Shown piece by piece: positions 27,269-36,280 of a DNA stretch of 64,000 bases; position 1 is the stretch's first letter; each line of letters opens with the position of its first letter. Origin of the DNA: Tissierellales bacterium (lineage in GTDB: Bacteria > Bacillota > Clostridia > Tissierellales > Tissierellaceae); the NCBI GenBank assembly GCA_014360205.1, contig JACIXZ010000005.1, positions 100,722 through 164,721 on the forward strand, given 5' to 3'. A model generated the notes under the pieces. The model was not told where the DNA came from. It was given only the letters and a program-made list of their open reading frames with translations, and did no database searches. The position numbers were made by a program, and so were the translations under genes.

Positions 27269-29089
27269 TTATTTGATGTATTCCATGAAATAGTTGTTTT
27301 TTAATATATAATCTGATAACTCTATCTCCCTTATACCCCTTGAAGTGATATCCTTAAACTTATTTATATCTTCTTCTCTTCTTGTAAATCTATTTATGAC
27401 TTTACTATTTTCATATACTCCATCTCTTGAAAATTGAAACATATAGTCCTTTGATATAAAAGAGCCTTTGTATAAATAGGTTTGAGGAAATAAATAGTTT
27501 TCTCTGGTTGGATTGTTTAAATCCATTCCAAAAGTTATTCCTTTTGTATTTTCATATCCCATGATATTTGCTATAGTTGGATAAAAATCTAGGTGACTTC
27601 CCACAGTAGTGATAGTTTTCCCCAAGTTTTCATTTGGTACATGTATGATTAGTGGTACATTCATCATCATGTCGTAATCATAAGGTCTACCTAATAAATA
27701 ATTTAATATCTCCTCTTCTGTTTCAAGTCCTGCATTTATAGCAAAATGATCCCCGTAAATCACTATAACCGAATCATCGTAAATCCCGTTGTCCTTTAAG
27801 TTTTGAATGAATTCTGCGATAGCTTCATCTGTATAGTGTATGGATTGAAGGTAATTAGCTGTTAAAGAGTCTTTATGCTCTTCTTTAATATTTATTTTTT
27901 GGTATTCCTCTGGCATTTCATATGGGTTGTGACTTGTCAATGTGACTAAAAATGCAAAGAATGGGTTTTCATCTTTCTGATCTAATTGGTTTATATAAAA
28001 CATAGATTGATTAAAAAAGTCTTTATCAGTTATCCCAAAGCCAATTTCTTCAGTGAAGTTAAAATTATCTTCAGCTATAAATCTTTCAAACCCCTGGTTG
28101 ATATAGGCTTCGTCTCTATTCCAAAAATCCCTCTGATATCCGTGAAATGCCCATGCAGTGTAGCCATTGTCCCTCATTAGCCAAGGCAGGCCATAGAATT
28201 TATTGTCTGCGTATTGAAAATAAGTTGGTTTTTCCATGGATGGATAGAGTGAATTTAAAGATACAAATTCAGCATCTGAAGTATTTCCTTTGCCTATTAG
28301 TTGAAAGTAGTTGTTGTAATATAAGCTGTGAGGCGATGATGCTAATTTATTCAGATTAGGTGTTATCTCTTGTCCATCATAGTCCCTGAACATGACAAAA
28401 TTCGCTAGAGATTCTACTTGTATGACAATGAGATTTTTCCCCTTTCCAATCCCATGATAGTTCTGCCCCTCATTTTTCATCCTTTTTTCGATTTGTTTGA
28501 GCCCATCTTCCATCGTCTGTTCCTCAGCTAAAGTTGTTCTATCAGATTTTACTATGTTGTAGAAATCCACAACTTGGTGTGAGTAAAACTCTTGGTTGAT
28601 AACTGATTTTAATTCACCTATACCAAATAAATATATAAATATACTCAATACAAATACTGATGATGTTTTAAATATGTTCTTGTAGTCCTCTGATTTTAAT
28701 GCACCTTTTCCGTTAAATAGTTTTTCTTTCTTGTTTAAGTAATAGTAGACAAATGGTATGTCTAACAGCAATATTATCTTACTCAAATCCAAAAGATGTT
28801 TTATGCTGTTTTTTACTGTGTTTAACTGCCTTGCTTGAGACAATACATTTATTGATAGAAGTGTATTGAAATATGAAAAATACACTGCATTTGCAAACAT
28901 CAATATTGAAATCAGACTATAAAAAACCATTATATTTCTCTTCTTTTTGTCCCCACTTTTCCACGATATAAATGAAAAAATGGCACATGAGATAAAGAAG
29001 GTTAATAGAACAATATAAGCTTTATTATTATCTATCTTAATTGCATTTGCATAAATAATCGATTTTATTATCATCATCAACTCTAGCAT
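27269..29089 (-). CDS. LtaS-like lipoteichoic acid synthase / membrane phosphoglycerol transferase (intact copy)
   Basis: 606 residues. Five N-terminal membrane helices (about 1-165) precede an extracellular sulfatase-fold domain. Catalytic features are visible: metal-binding Glu in VIQVESLANFVMF, nucleophile Thr in GKGNTSDAEFVSLNSLYPS, WAFHGYQRDFWNRD, and the late metal motif VIYGDHFAI. The family takes phosphoglycerol from phosphatidylglycerol to build lipoteichoic acid or decorate other glycans. AAGGGGGAATTTAA precedes the ATG. A paralogue lies directly upstream on the same strand (29112-30929), broken by one stop codon; the two align end to end without large gaps. Confidence 0.92.
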   Translation of the reverse strand: MLELMMIIKSIIYANAIKIDNNKAYIVLLTFFISCAIFSFISWKSGDKKKRNIMVFYSLISILMFANAVYFSYFNTLLSINVLSQARQLNTVKNSIKHLLDLSKIILLLDIPFVYYYLNKKEKLFNGKGALKSEDYKNIFKTSSVFVLSIFIYLFGIGELKSVINQEFYSHQVVDFYNIVKSDRTTLAEEQTMEDGLKQIEKRMKNEGQNYHGIGKGKNLIVIQVESLANFVMFRDYDGQEITPNLNKLASSPHSLYYNNYFQLIGKGNTSDAEFVSLNSLYPSMEKPTYFQYADNKFYGLPWLMRDNGYTAWAFHGYQRDFWNRDEAYINQGFERFIAEDNFNFTEEIGFGITDKDFFNQSMFYINQLDQKDENPFFAFLVTLTSHNPYEMPEEYQKINIKEEHKDSLTANYLQSIHYTDEAIAEFIQNLKDNGIYDDSVIVIYGDHFAINAGLETEEEILNYLLGRPYDYDMMMNVPLIIHVPNENLGKTITTVGSHLDFYPTIANIMGYENTKGITFGMDLNNPTRENYLFPQTYLYKGSFISKDYMFQFSRDGVYENSKVINRFTRREEDINKFKDITSRGIREIELSDYILKNNYFMEYIK

Positions 29090-29111
29090 TTAAATTCCCC
29101 CTTAATGCCAG

Positions 29112-30446
29112 TTAATCATTGAGTAATCTATCTATATAATTTGACTCTAAAACATAATTCGATAGATCGATCTCTTCCAAAGCCCTTTCACTTAGTTCTC
29201 TAAATTTTTCTATATCTATTTCTTCTCTTGTATTTCTATTAAATGCCCTGCTGTTTTCAAAAAGAGCTTTATCTCTTACTAACATCTCATCTTTTGAAAT
29301 GACCGAGCCTTCTTTGATGTAGCCCATTGGGAAGGCGTAGCTTTCATCATATTTATTGCTTAAGTCCTTACCAAACATTATCCCCTTTTCATTTTCTATA
29401 CCCATTATATTTAATATAGTTGGCAAAAAGTCTAATTGACTTCCAACGGTTGATATAGTGTTGTTTATATCTTCCCCAGGAACATGGATTAGCAGGGGTA
29501 CGTTCATCATAGTGTCGAAGTCGTATCTTTCTTTTATTACTTTTTCTACATTTACTTTTTCTTTTTCATCATATGATGCAATCCCAAAGTGATCTCCGTA
29601 AATGGCTATTACTGAGTTTTCATATAAGCCTTCTTCTTTTAAGTTTTCGATAAATCTGCCTATTTCCATATCTGCATAGTGAATTGCATGAATGTAGTTT
29701 CCTGTGAGGCTACCTTCTAATTCTCCTAAGTCTGTGTAAATCTCGTTTGGCGGCATCTTAAATGGAGTGTGGCTTGTAAGTGTGATTAAAAATGCAAAAA
29801 ATGGGTTTTCGTCTATTCTATCAAGCTCTTTGATGTATTCAAGTGACTGCTTGAAAAATTCCCTGTCGGGTATGCCAAATCCAATGTAGTTGTCAAATAC
29901 AAAATCATCTTGGGCAATAAATTTTTGAAAACCTTGAGCTTTAAATGCTTTATCTCTGTTCCAAAACTCTCTTTCATATCCATGAAAAGCCCATGAAGTA
30001 TAACTGTTATCTCTTAATATCCATGGTAATCCATAGTATGAATTGCTGTGATAAAGATTGTTAGTTGGCTCAGTTAAAGATGGATATAGAGAATTTAAAA
30101 TTGCCACTTCTGCATCTGATGTATTTCCTTTCCCGACTAGTTGGAAAAAATTATCATAATATAGAGTACAAGAATCTTTAACGAGTTTATTTAAGTTTGG
30201 AGTGATCTCAAATCCGTTGATTTCTTCAAACAGCACAAAGTTTTGAAGGGCTTCTACTTGTATAACTATCAAGTTTTTTCCTTCCCCGATGCCAGTGTAT
30301 TCGTTTATAGGATATTCTTTATCTAAAAGTTCTTTTAACTTTTCCTCTTTTACAGATACATCTTGTAAATTATCATCTTTTTTGATCAAACTGATAACAT
30401 CATTGACATAAAAAGAATAGATTTCATCAGCTACAACTGCTTTCAT
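29112..30446 (-). CDS. LtaS-like paralogue, C-terminal catalytic part (separated from its membrane domain by one in-frame TAA)
   Basis: 444 residues carrying the whole sulfatase-fold catalytic domain: VIQVEALQNFVLFEE, nucleophile Thr in GKGNTSDAEVAILNSLYPS, WAFHGYEREFWNRD and AIYGDHFGI. On its own it has no membrane helices or signal peptide, so it could not reach its substrate. The codon before its ATG is a TAA (30447-30449) in the same frame as the upstream 160-residue frame. Alignment with the intact neighbour places that TAA exactly where the neighbour has Glu (YLFGIGELKSV versus YMFSKG-stop-MKAV), so one G-to-T change explains the split. AAAGGG just before the stop could allow re-initiation. 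It may be a recent pseudogene, a split gene or a sequencing error. Confidence 0.85.
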   Translation of the reverse strand: MKAVVADEIYSFYVNDVISLIKKDDNLQDVSVKEEKLKELLDKEYPINEYTGIGEGKNLIVIQVEALQNFVLFEEINGFEITPNLNKLVKDSCTLYYDNFFQLVGKGNTSDAEVAILNSLYPSLTEPTNNLYHSNSYYGLPWILRDNSYTSWAFHGYEREFWNRDKAFKAQGFQKFIAQDDFVFDNYIGFGIPDREFFKQSLEYIKELDRIDENPFFAFLITLTSHTPFKMPPNEIYTDLGELEGSLTGNYIHAIHYADMEIGRFIENLKEEGLYENSVIAIYGDHFGIASYDEKEKVNVEKVIKERYDFDTMMNVPLLIHVPGEDINNTISTVGSQLDFLPTILNIMGIENEKGIMFGKDLSNKYDESYAFPMGYIKEGSVISKDEMLVRDKALFENSRAFNRNTREEIDIEKFRELSERALEEIDLSNYVLESNYIDRLLND

Positions 30447-30929
30447 TTACCCTTTTGAAAACATGTATACAAAAAGGATTACGACCATAAGCACAGAAGT
30501 TTTTATTAGCTTTTTTGCTCTATTTTCGCTAATCTTAAAAACTTTATACGATATTTTTTTCTTTTTTAAAAGCCACAAATATATACCAATAATTGGTATG
30601 TCAAGTAAAAGCGCTAATTTTTTAAAGCTAATTAACTCTTGAATGCTTTCTTTAACATCTCCAACAAGCCCTACCTGTTTAAACACATCTAAGGAAATAA
30701 GTCTATTAAAATAGCTAAAGTACATCGCATTTGCAAACAATATTATTGAAAATACAGTATAAAACAAAAATACCAGCAAGTATTTTTTGTTGGTTTTTAA
30801 ACTCAATATAACATATATAAACGATAGTGTTATCAAAGATGTTAGAAGGACTATGATAACTCTATTGTTATTAACCTTAATTAAATCAGTATATATAATT
30901 GTCTTAAAAATAATAAATAATTCTATCAA
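30447..30929 (-). CDS. LtaS-like paralogue, N-terminal membrane part (ends at an in-frame TAA)
   Basis: 160 residues that match the membrane domain of the intact LtaS-like protein at 27269: FIIFKTIIYTDLIKVNNNRV here against MIIKSIIYANAIKIDNNKAY there, and ANAMYFSYFNRLISLDVF against ANAVYFSYFNTLLSINVL. Five hydrophobic helices are present. Translation starts at TTG 30929, with GAGGTGAT placed correctly upstream; the paralogue's start aligns to the same point. The TAA at 30447-30449 cuts it off before the catalytic domain, which continues in the same frame at 30446. Read through, the two parts would give a normal 605-residue enzyme. Confidence 0.83.
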   Translation of the reverse strand: MIELFIIFKTIIYTDLIKVNNNRVIIVLLTSLITLSFIYVILSLKTNKKYLLVFLFYTVFSIILFANAMYFSYFNRLISLDVFKQVGLVGDVKESIQELISFKKLALLLDIPIIGIYLWLLKKKKISYKVFKISENRAKKLIKTSVLMVVILFVYMFSKG

Positions 30930-30948
30930 TAAATCACCTCAAAAAAAT

Positions 30949-30978
30949 AAAGAGTAATTGTTTTTCCAGTTACTCTTT
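30949..30978 (-). terminator. Terminator of the BTAD regulator gene
   Basis: AAAGAGTAA (30949-30957) pairs with TTACTCTTT (30970-30978). On the minus strand the stem is followed by ATTTTTTT. It separates the regulator from the LtaS-like unit, whose ribosome-binding site starts within a few bases. Confidence 0.75.
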
Positions 30979-31022
30979 TATAGTTTAGCACTAGGCTATA
31001 TTTATTTCAAGTTTTTGAAATT

Positions 31023-32210
31023 CTAAAGTTTTATTTTTGTGTCTTCTTCTAATAAGATGTGTTTCAACTTTATGGGTAAAGCTTTTTCATCATCGGCTTC
31101 ATAGTAATTAATTAGAAATCGATTTTCTAAGCTTGAAACCGCTCCATGCTTAACATCGCTTAGTAAAATCAAAAATTTTTCATTCCTCCAAATTGTAAAT
31201 ACATCGCTTTTCCTAAAAGTTCTAGTAATTAGAGTTGAAGTGAAATCCTGCCATATTTTCTTAAGTGAATCATATTTTTTAAAATCGTCGAGTTCTACTA
31301 TTAAAAGATAATTCCCTTCGTTTGGATTTTTTCTTCTAATTTTAGTTACCTGATAAATAACTTTAAATTCTTCTTCATCTAATTTCATTGCACCTTCTAA
31401 ATATTTTAATTTTTCAATTTCAATTGATTCATTATTGTTATTTTCTTTTTGGTGCTTTTCAAAGATATCCTCAAGCCGATTTATGGTGTCTATAGTAAAT
31501 ATACCTGTGCCTTTTGTAAATTCATTTTGTAAATATTTTATATGATCTACCGCTTGTTTTATTTCTCCATTAGCTAATAGGCTTTCGATAAGATACTGGT
31601 GAAGCTTTTCTTCATATGGTTCCTTAGATAATGCTTTTTGGCAAATATTTATAATCTCATCATTCATTCTTTCTTTTTTATATTGTTCAACTACATTTTC
31701 AACTGCATTTACATATAATTTTCTAAAATAATTTCTTATTGGCACTAGCCATAGTTCATATCCAAAGTTATCTAAATACTGGTTTTCATATATCTTAAAA
31801 GCTTGGTTGTATAATATGAATGCTTCATTGAAATCATTTGTGAGATTTCGATTAGCTTCATCTATCAATTTTTCAAAAATATCGCTATCTACTATAACAT
31901 TACCATTTGTCTTTAATATATAGTATCCATTTACAAAATCTATCGTCATAGTATCTTCATCTATTGAAGCTTCTTTAAGGCCTTTTTTTAATCTAAAAAT
32001 CTGTCCTTTAATCACATTTTTAGTATCCATTGAGTCATAATCATCCCAGAGAGTTTCATAAATGGTTTCAGGCAATATTTTCTGGTTTTTAAAAGTAATA
32101 AAATATTGAAGGAGCTTCATAATCTTATAGCTTCTTTTTAGATTATCTATGATTGATTTTTCACCAAGTAATATGTCAAACTCACCAAAAGTTTTTATAT
32201 AAAGCTCCAT
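31023..32210 (-). CDS. BTAD-domain transcriptional regulator with degenerate GGDEF-like C-terminus
   Basis: 395 residues from the preferred ATG at 32210 (GAGGTGATACTG upstream); a longer frame opens at 32291 but has no ribosome-binding site. The N-terminus (about 1-95) is an OmpR-type winged helix (LYIKTFGEFDILLGEKS, then NVIKGQIFRLKKGLKEA). A bacterial transcriptional activator domain of helical TPR-like repeats follows (about 100-245; EPYEEKLHQYLIESLLANGE). The last ~110 residues resemble a nucleotide-cyclase fold: TRTFRKSDVFTIWRNEKFLI fits the GGDEF region, but the GGDEF signature itself is replaced by RNEKF, so it is at most a ligand-binding relic. It lies between the kam operon and the LtaS-like unit; its target is unknown. 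Confidence 0.8.
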   Translation of the reverse strand: MELYIKTFGEFDILLGEKSIIDNLKRSYKIMKLLQYFITFKNQKILPETIYETLWDDYDSMDTKNVIKGQIFRLKKGLKEASIDEDTMTIDFVNGYYILKTNGNVIVDSDIFEKLIDEANRNLTNDFNEAFILYNQAFKIYENQYLDNFGYELWLVPIRNYFRKLYVNAVENVVEQYKKERMNDEIINICQKALSKEPYEEKLHQYLIESLLANGEIKQAVDHIKYLQNEFTKGTGIFTIDTINRLEDIFEKHQKENNNNESIEIEKLKYLEGAMKLDEEEFKVIYQVTKIRRKNPNEGNYLLIVELDDFKKYDSLKKIWQDFTSTLITRTFRKSDVFTIWRNEKFLILLSDVKHGAVSSLENRFLINYYEADDEKALPIKLKHILLEEDTKIKL

Positions 32211-32278
32211 CAGTATCACCTCTATTATTTTAATATACCCCTTTTTATTGAAAAATACTATCATTTTTAGTCGAAAAC

Positions 32279-32314
32279 AAAAAACTTCCACATATAATCT
32301 GTGAAAGTTTTTTT
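32279..32314 (-). terminator. Terminator of the lysine-fermentation operon
   Basis: AAAAAACTTCCACA (32279-32292) pairs with TGTGAAAGTTTTTT (32300-32313) with one mismatch. It lies seven bases after the kamE stop, with a T-rich tail on the minus strand. Confidence 0.85.
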
Positions 32315-32320
32315 GTCGTA

Positions 32321-33085
32321 TTATTTATTTATTAAATTTCTCTTTACTATTTCATTTACTATAAATGTCGCTACATCTTCTGCGTATGATCCACTGCCAA
32401 AACCTGCATCATAGCCGAGTTCTTTTGCAAGTTCATAAGTAATTCTTGGACCTCCACAGACGAGTACAACCTTGTCCCTAATGCCTTCTGCTTCCAAAAG
32501 TTCAACAAGCTCTGTTAAATTTGGAATATGAACATCTTTCTGGGTTACTACTTGAGATACAAGGATTGCGTCAGCATTTAGTTCTATGGCTTTAGCTACC
32601 AGTTCTTCATTTGGTACTTGGCTACCTAAATTGTATGCTTCTATGCCTTCGTATCTTTCAAGTCCATAGTGTCCAGCATAGCCTTTCATGTTCATGATGG
32701 CGTCTATTCCAACTGTATGAGCGTCTGTTCCTGTGCATGCCCCTACAACTACTATATTTCTCTTGATATGTTCTTTTATGAAGTTTTCTATGTCTTCTTT
32801 ATCCATGACTTCTACGTCTACTTTAGGAACTTCAATTGAGGTAAAGTCAACAGTTTGCCTTGTCTTAGCATACACTATAAAATAAGTGTACTCTACTCCT
32901 AAGTCATGTGCGTATACCACTGAGGCTTCTTCAAAACCCATTTTCAAGACGATTTGCCTAGCTGCTTCTTTAGCCTCATCTCCATATGGCACTGGAAGTG
33001 TAAAGCTTAGCTGCATAACTCCATCGTTTAAAGTGTCACCATAAGGCATTACTTTTGTTAAATCCACCTTTTGAGCTTCAGTCAT
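32321..33085 (-). CDS. kamE: Lysine 5,6-aminomutase, beta subunit (B12- and PLP-binding)
   Basis: 254 residues. The B12-binding motif is D-A-H-T-V-G (residues 121-126), with His123 as the cobalt ligand. Lys134 lies 11 residues further in MNMKGYAGHYGLERY, the same His-to-Lys spacing as the known cobalt-ligand His and PLP-binding Lys of the clostridial enzyme (family knowledge). With KamD it moves the epsilon-amino group of beta-lysine to carbon 5, giving 3,5-diaminohexanoate in lysine fermentation. The kamD stop and the kamE ATG share one base at 33085. It closes the operon, and a terminator follows within 10 bp. An ornithine 4,5-aminomutase is excluded by the separate small-subunit architecture and the kamA/kdd neighbours. 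Confidence 0.95.
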   Translation of the reverse strand: MTEAQKVDLTKVMPYGDTLNDGVMQLSFTLPVPYGDEAKEAARQIVLKMGFEEASVVYAHDLGVEYTYFIVYAKTRQTVDFTSIEVPKVDVEVMDKEDIENFIKEHIKRNIVVVGACTGTDAHTVGIDAIMNMKGYAGHYGLERYEGIEAYNLGSQVPNEELVAKAIELNADAILVSQVVTQKDVHIPNLTELVELLEAEGIRDKVVLVCGGPRITYELAKELGYDAGFGSGSYAEDVATFIVNEIVKRNLINK

Positions 33086-34638
33086 TACTTGTCACCTCCA
33101 AGCATCAATTCAATGAATGGGTTAAAGTACCCGGAGTCTTTTTTGCAAACTCCATCTAATCCTTTTCCACCATCTCTCATTCTCTTAACTCCGCCAAATT
33201 TGCCTTGTTCTATTGTTTGGAACAATCCTTCTTTTTCAATTTGAGCCAATAAATCACAAGCTTTATCCAATACTTCACTAGCTCTTTGCTGGATTCTTCC
33301 ATTTTCTTTAAACTCTATTTCTTCACTTAAATGTCTTGCGTTGTTGAAGATGTATTTAGCATTTTCAATTGAAAGATATCTATCATGCAAATGAGGTGTG
33401 TGTATTGCTTCAGTTAACATCCCAAGTAATTGTATACCTTGGTTAGTCATGATTGAAACCATATTGAACATTGCATTTTGAACATGACCTTTAAATATGT
33501 TCCCTGTCATGTATTTTGTTGGTGGCATATATTTTAGTGGTGCTTTAGGGAAAATCTCTCTAGCCATTTGAGCTTGTGCCAATTCAAGTAAAAATCCATC
33601 TTCTAGCGAAGGATCCATTTCAAATGCATGACCTAATCCCATTTGTTCCTCTTTAAGTCCTGCTTTTAGAGCAAATTGCTCATTGATAAATTGAGATGCC
33701 AACACCGTATGAGCTGCTTCAACAGCATCGTCTGTTGTTAAGTAATTATCCTCTCCAGTATTTATTATGATTCCAGCAAATCCGTTTATTACTCTTGAGA
33801 AATACTGATCTATCAATGTTCTTTGCATGTTTATATCTCTAAAAAGTATCCCATATAGTGCGTCATTTAGCATCATGTCAAGTCTTTCTACAGCACCCAT
33901 TGCTGCGATCTCTGGCATACATAAGCCTGAGCAATAGTTGGTAAGCCTTATATATCTACCTACTTCTTCTCCAACTTCATCTAATGCTCTTCTCATTAGT
34001 CTAAAGTTTTCTTGAGTTGCATATGTTCCTCCAAAACCCTCTGTAGTTGCCCCATAAGGAACATAATCAAGCAATGACTGACCTGTTGTCCTTATAACTG
34101 CTATTACATCTGCACCTTGTTTTGCTGCAGCTTTAGCTTGAATGATGTCTTCATAGATATTTCCAGTTGCAACGATTACATATAGATATGGCTTTGGACC
34201 TTCTCCAAGAGTGTTTAGATAATGTTCTCTGGTCTTTCTTACATTTCTAATTTTATCAACTGTTTGATTTGCAATCTTATATATATGTTCTCTAATTTCA
34301 CCTTCATCTTTAGCAGGAAGTCTAGTTATATCTACTTCGCCTTTTGAGATTTTTTCAGCTATCTCTTGAGGTGTTAGGCTTAAATTTGCAATTGCATTAC
34401 CTATCCAGTAGGCTGCTCCTCTTTGAAGTCCTCCTCCTTCTTTTATGTTATCAACTACTACATTTGGTAGTGGTTTTCCTATTTCATCCACTCCATCTAC
34501 ACCAAGTAGCCTCACTACTGTTCTTTCTGTAGCTACAGTTGTGTGTTGATCTATAAATTTTTGAACTTCATTTGCTATGTTTTTAGCGGATTGCCTTGAT
34601 TTGTTTATTTTCTCTACATCAAGATTTAGTTTTCCCAC
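33085..34638 (-). CDS. kamD: Lysine 5,6-aminomutase, alpha subunit
   Basis: 517 residues, normal for KamD. Recognised from LLGVDGVDEIGKPLPNVVVD, VIAVIRTTGQSLLDYVPYGA, TTEGFGGTYATQENFRLMRR and GLGHAFEMDPSLEDGFLLEL. It forms the TIM-barrel half of the adenosylcobalamin/PLP aminomutase with KamE. AAGGAGTGTTAAAGTG upstream of the ATG sets the start, 13 bp after the kamC stop. It overlaps kamE by one base, which favours equal subunit synthesis. No irregularity seen. Confidence 0.95.
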   Translation of the reverse strand: MGKLNLDVEKINKSRQSAKNIANEVQKFIDQHTTVATERTVVRLLGVDGVDEIGKPLPNVVVDNIKEGGGLQRGAAYWIGNAIANLSLTPQEIAEKISKGEVDITRLPAKDEGEIREHIYKIANQTVDKIRNVRKTREHYLNTLGEGPKPYLYVIVATGNIYEDIIQAKAAAKQGADVIAVIRTTGQSLLDYVPYGATTEGFGGTYATQENFRLMRRALDEVGEEVGRYIRLTNYCSGLCMPEIAAMGAVERLDMMLNDALYGILFRDINMQRTLIDQYFSRVINGFAGIIINTGEDNYLTTDDAVEAAHTVLASQFINEQFALKAGLKEEQMGLGHAFEMDPSLEDGFLLELAQAQMAREIFPKAPLKYMPPTKYMTGNIFKGHVQNAMFNMVSIMTNQGIQLLGMLTEAIHTPHLHDRYLSIENAKYIFNNARHLSEEIEFKENGRIQQRASEVLDKACDLLAQIEKEGLFQTIEQGKFGGVKRMRDGGKGLDGVCKKDSGYFNPFIELMLGGDK

Positions 34639-34651
34639 TTTAACACTCCTT

Positions 34652-36277
34652 TCATTGGTTCTTTTTTAAATTTTTTTCGGCTAAAGAAATTATTTCTTCA
34701 TTTAAACCCATTATACGAGCTATATTTAGTGCATCTCTTGGTATAGGAGTATCTTTGTCTACTTTTCTTAGCCTATAATCCATGTGTTTGTTTATTATGC
34801 CAAAGCCTTCTTCAAGGCTTATCTCATCCTTTAATTTATTTATATCCAAGTTTGATAACCCAACTACTTGCAAATGGACTACTTCTTCTAAATCAGCAAC
34901 ATTGTCATAGTGGGTAGTCAAAACTGTGATTGCATTTTTATCTTTTAAATATTCCACTATTGCTTTGGATATAGCGTAGCCTTCTTCGGGGTTCGTTCCT
35001 CTTGCCAGTTCGTCAATGAGTATCAATCCTCTTTCACTAGCTCTCTCTATGGCTTCCTTCACAACTTTCACTTCTCCACCAAAAGTGGATAAGCCACTGT
35101 CAGTAGATTGCATATCGCCTATTGATGACTTTATGTATTCATTTAATCCCAGAGTCATCTTTTTAGCAGTTACAAACATTCCGTATTGAGCCATTGCAGT
35201 CAATAACCCTACCAATTTTAGCGTTATAGTCTTTCCTCCCATGTTTGCACCTGTGATGCAAGTTACACCTTTTTTTAACGAAATCGATATCGGTGTGAAT
35301 TTTAAATCTTTCTTAGAAAGCATCTCAGCTACTTTTGGGTGAATCCCGTCTTCAATTTCGATTATATGTTCTTTCACTATTTGAGGTTTTACACAGTTGT
35401 AGTCAACAGCAAATTTTGCTTTTGCAATGAGCAAATCCAATTTCCCAACGCTTGATATGTTTCTGTAAATTGCCCTTTGGTGTTTTTTAATTTCTTTTGT
35501 GAGGATTTCTCTAATCCTCATCTCTTCTAGTTCTTCTTTTTTCCTCAATAAATTTAATTCCTTTTCTAATCTATCTATCACCTCAGTAGTTTTTATGCTA
35601 AATTTAACATTTAAATAGGTTTCAGATACATAGTTTAGATTAGGGTTTTCTTTTATTTTATCTAGTATATCTTTCTTGTCTTTTGAAATAACGACTGTGT
35701 TATCCGGTCTAACATCTAGTTTTAATTCCTCTTTGATGCTTTCTCTTATGTTTTTTAGCTCTGTCTTTAATTTCTTATCTATTTCTCTTTTTTTATCTCT
35801 TATGTTTTTTAATTCTTCAGAGTATATATCATAGATATAAAAGGATGATATTTTAGTGTTTTCTGGATCTAAAAGTTTCTCCAATGGTTCAATCGGAATT
35901 ATCTTAGTCTCCTCGTATACGGGTATATTATTATCTTTTATAAATTCACTAAAATCTCTTAAGAAATAAAGCATTGATTTTATCTCGAAAAATTCAACAT
36001 CATTTAATATAAATCCGTCATTAGCTCTTTTGATGGATTGCCTTAAATCTTTAAAATGACTCAAGATATTGTTAAACCCACTTCTTATTGATGTATCCTT
36101 GATAAATGGTATGAATGACTCGAGCATCATAAACTGCTGGGAAAGAGTCTCCTCTTCCCCAGGCTTGTAGCAATGCATTCTAGATTTAAATATATTTCCA
36201 TAGGGAGTTATGCAGTCTATCTTGTCATAGACATACTGAAAATCCAATGCATCAATAGTCTTTTGATCTAAAAACAT
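34652..36277 (-). CDS. kamC: MutS-like ATPase, lysine 5,6-aminomutase reactivase subunit KamC
   Basis: 541 residues. The C-terminal MutS-type ATPase has Walker A TGANMGGKTITLK (about 340), the QSTDSGLSTFGGEVK loop and Walker B LILIDELARGTNPEEGYA. The N-terminal half has MutS core/clamp-like coiled helices (about 160-260) but no mismatch-recognition domain, so this is not a DNA-repair MutS. In lysine fermenters it is paired with KamB and is thought to remove inactivated cobalamin from the aminomutase (established naming). It lies 3 bp after kamB and 13 bp before kamD. Confidence 0.88.
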   Translation of the reverse strand: MFLDQKTIDALDFQYVYDKIDCITPYGNIFKSRMHCYKPGEEETLSQQFMMLESFIPFIKDTSIRSGFNNILSHFKDLRQSIKRANDGFILNDVEFFEIKSMLYFLRDFSEFIKDNNIPVYEETKIIPIEPLEKLLDPENTKISSFYIYDIYSEELKNIRDKKREIDKKLKTELKNIRESIKEELKLDVRPDNTVVISKDKKDILDKIKENPNLNYVSETYLNVKFSIKTTEVIDRLEKELNLLRKKEELEEMRIREILTKEIKKHQRAIYRNISSVGKLDLLIAKAKFAVDYNCVKPQIVKEHIIEIEDGIHPKVAEMLSKKDLKFTPISISLKKGVTCITGANMGGKTITLKLVGLLTAMAQYGMFVTAKKMTLGLNEYIKSSIGDMQSTDSGLSTFGGEVKVVKEAIERASERGLILIDELARGTNPEEGYAISKAIVEYLKDKNAITVLTTHYDNVADLEEVVHLQVVGLSNLDINKLKDEISLEEGFGIINKHMDYRLRKVDKDTPIPRDALNIARIMGLNEEIISLAEKNLKKNQ

Positions 36278-36280
36278 ATT

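Noticed and set aside
34652..36277. DNA mismatch-repair MutS
   Set aside because: No mismatch-recognition domain and placement inside the kam operon next to kamB; it is the KamC-type ATPase.
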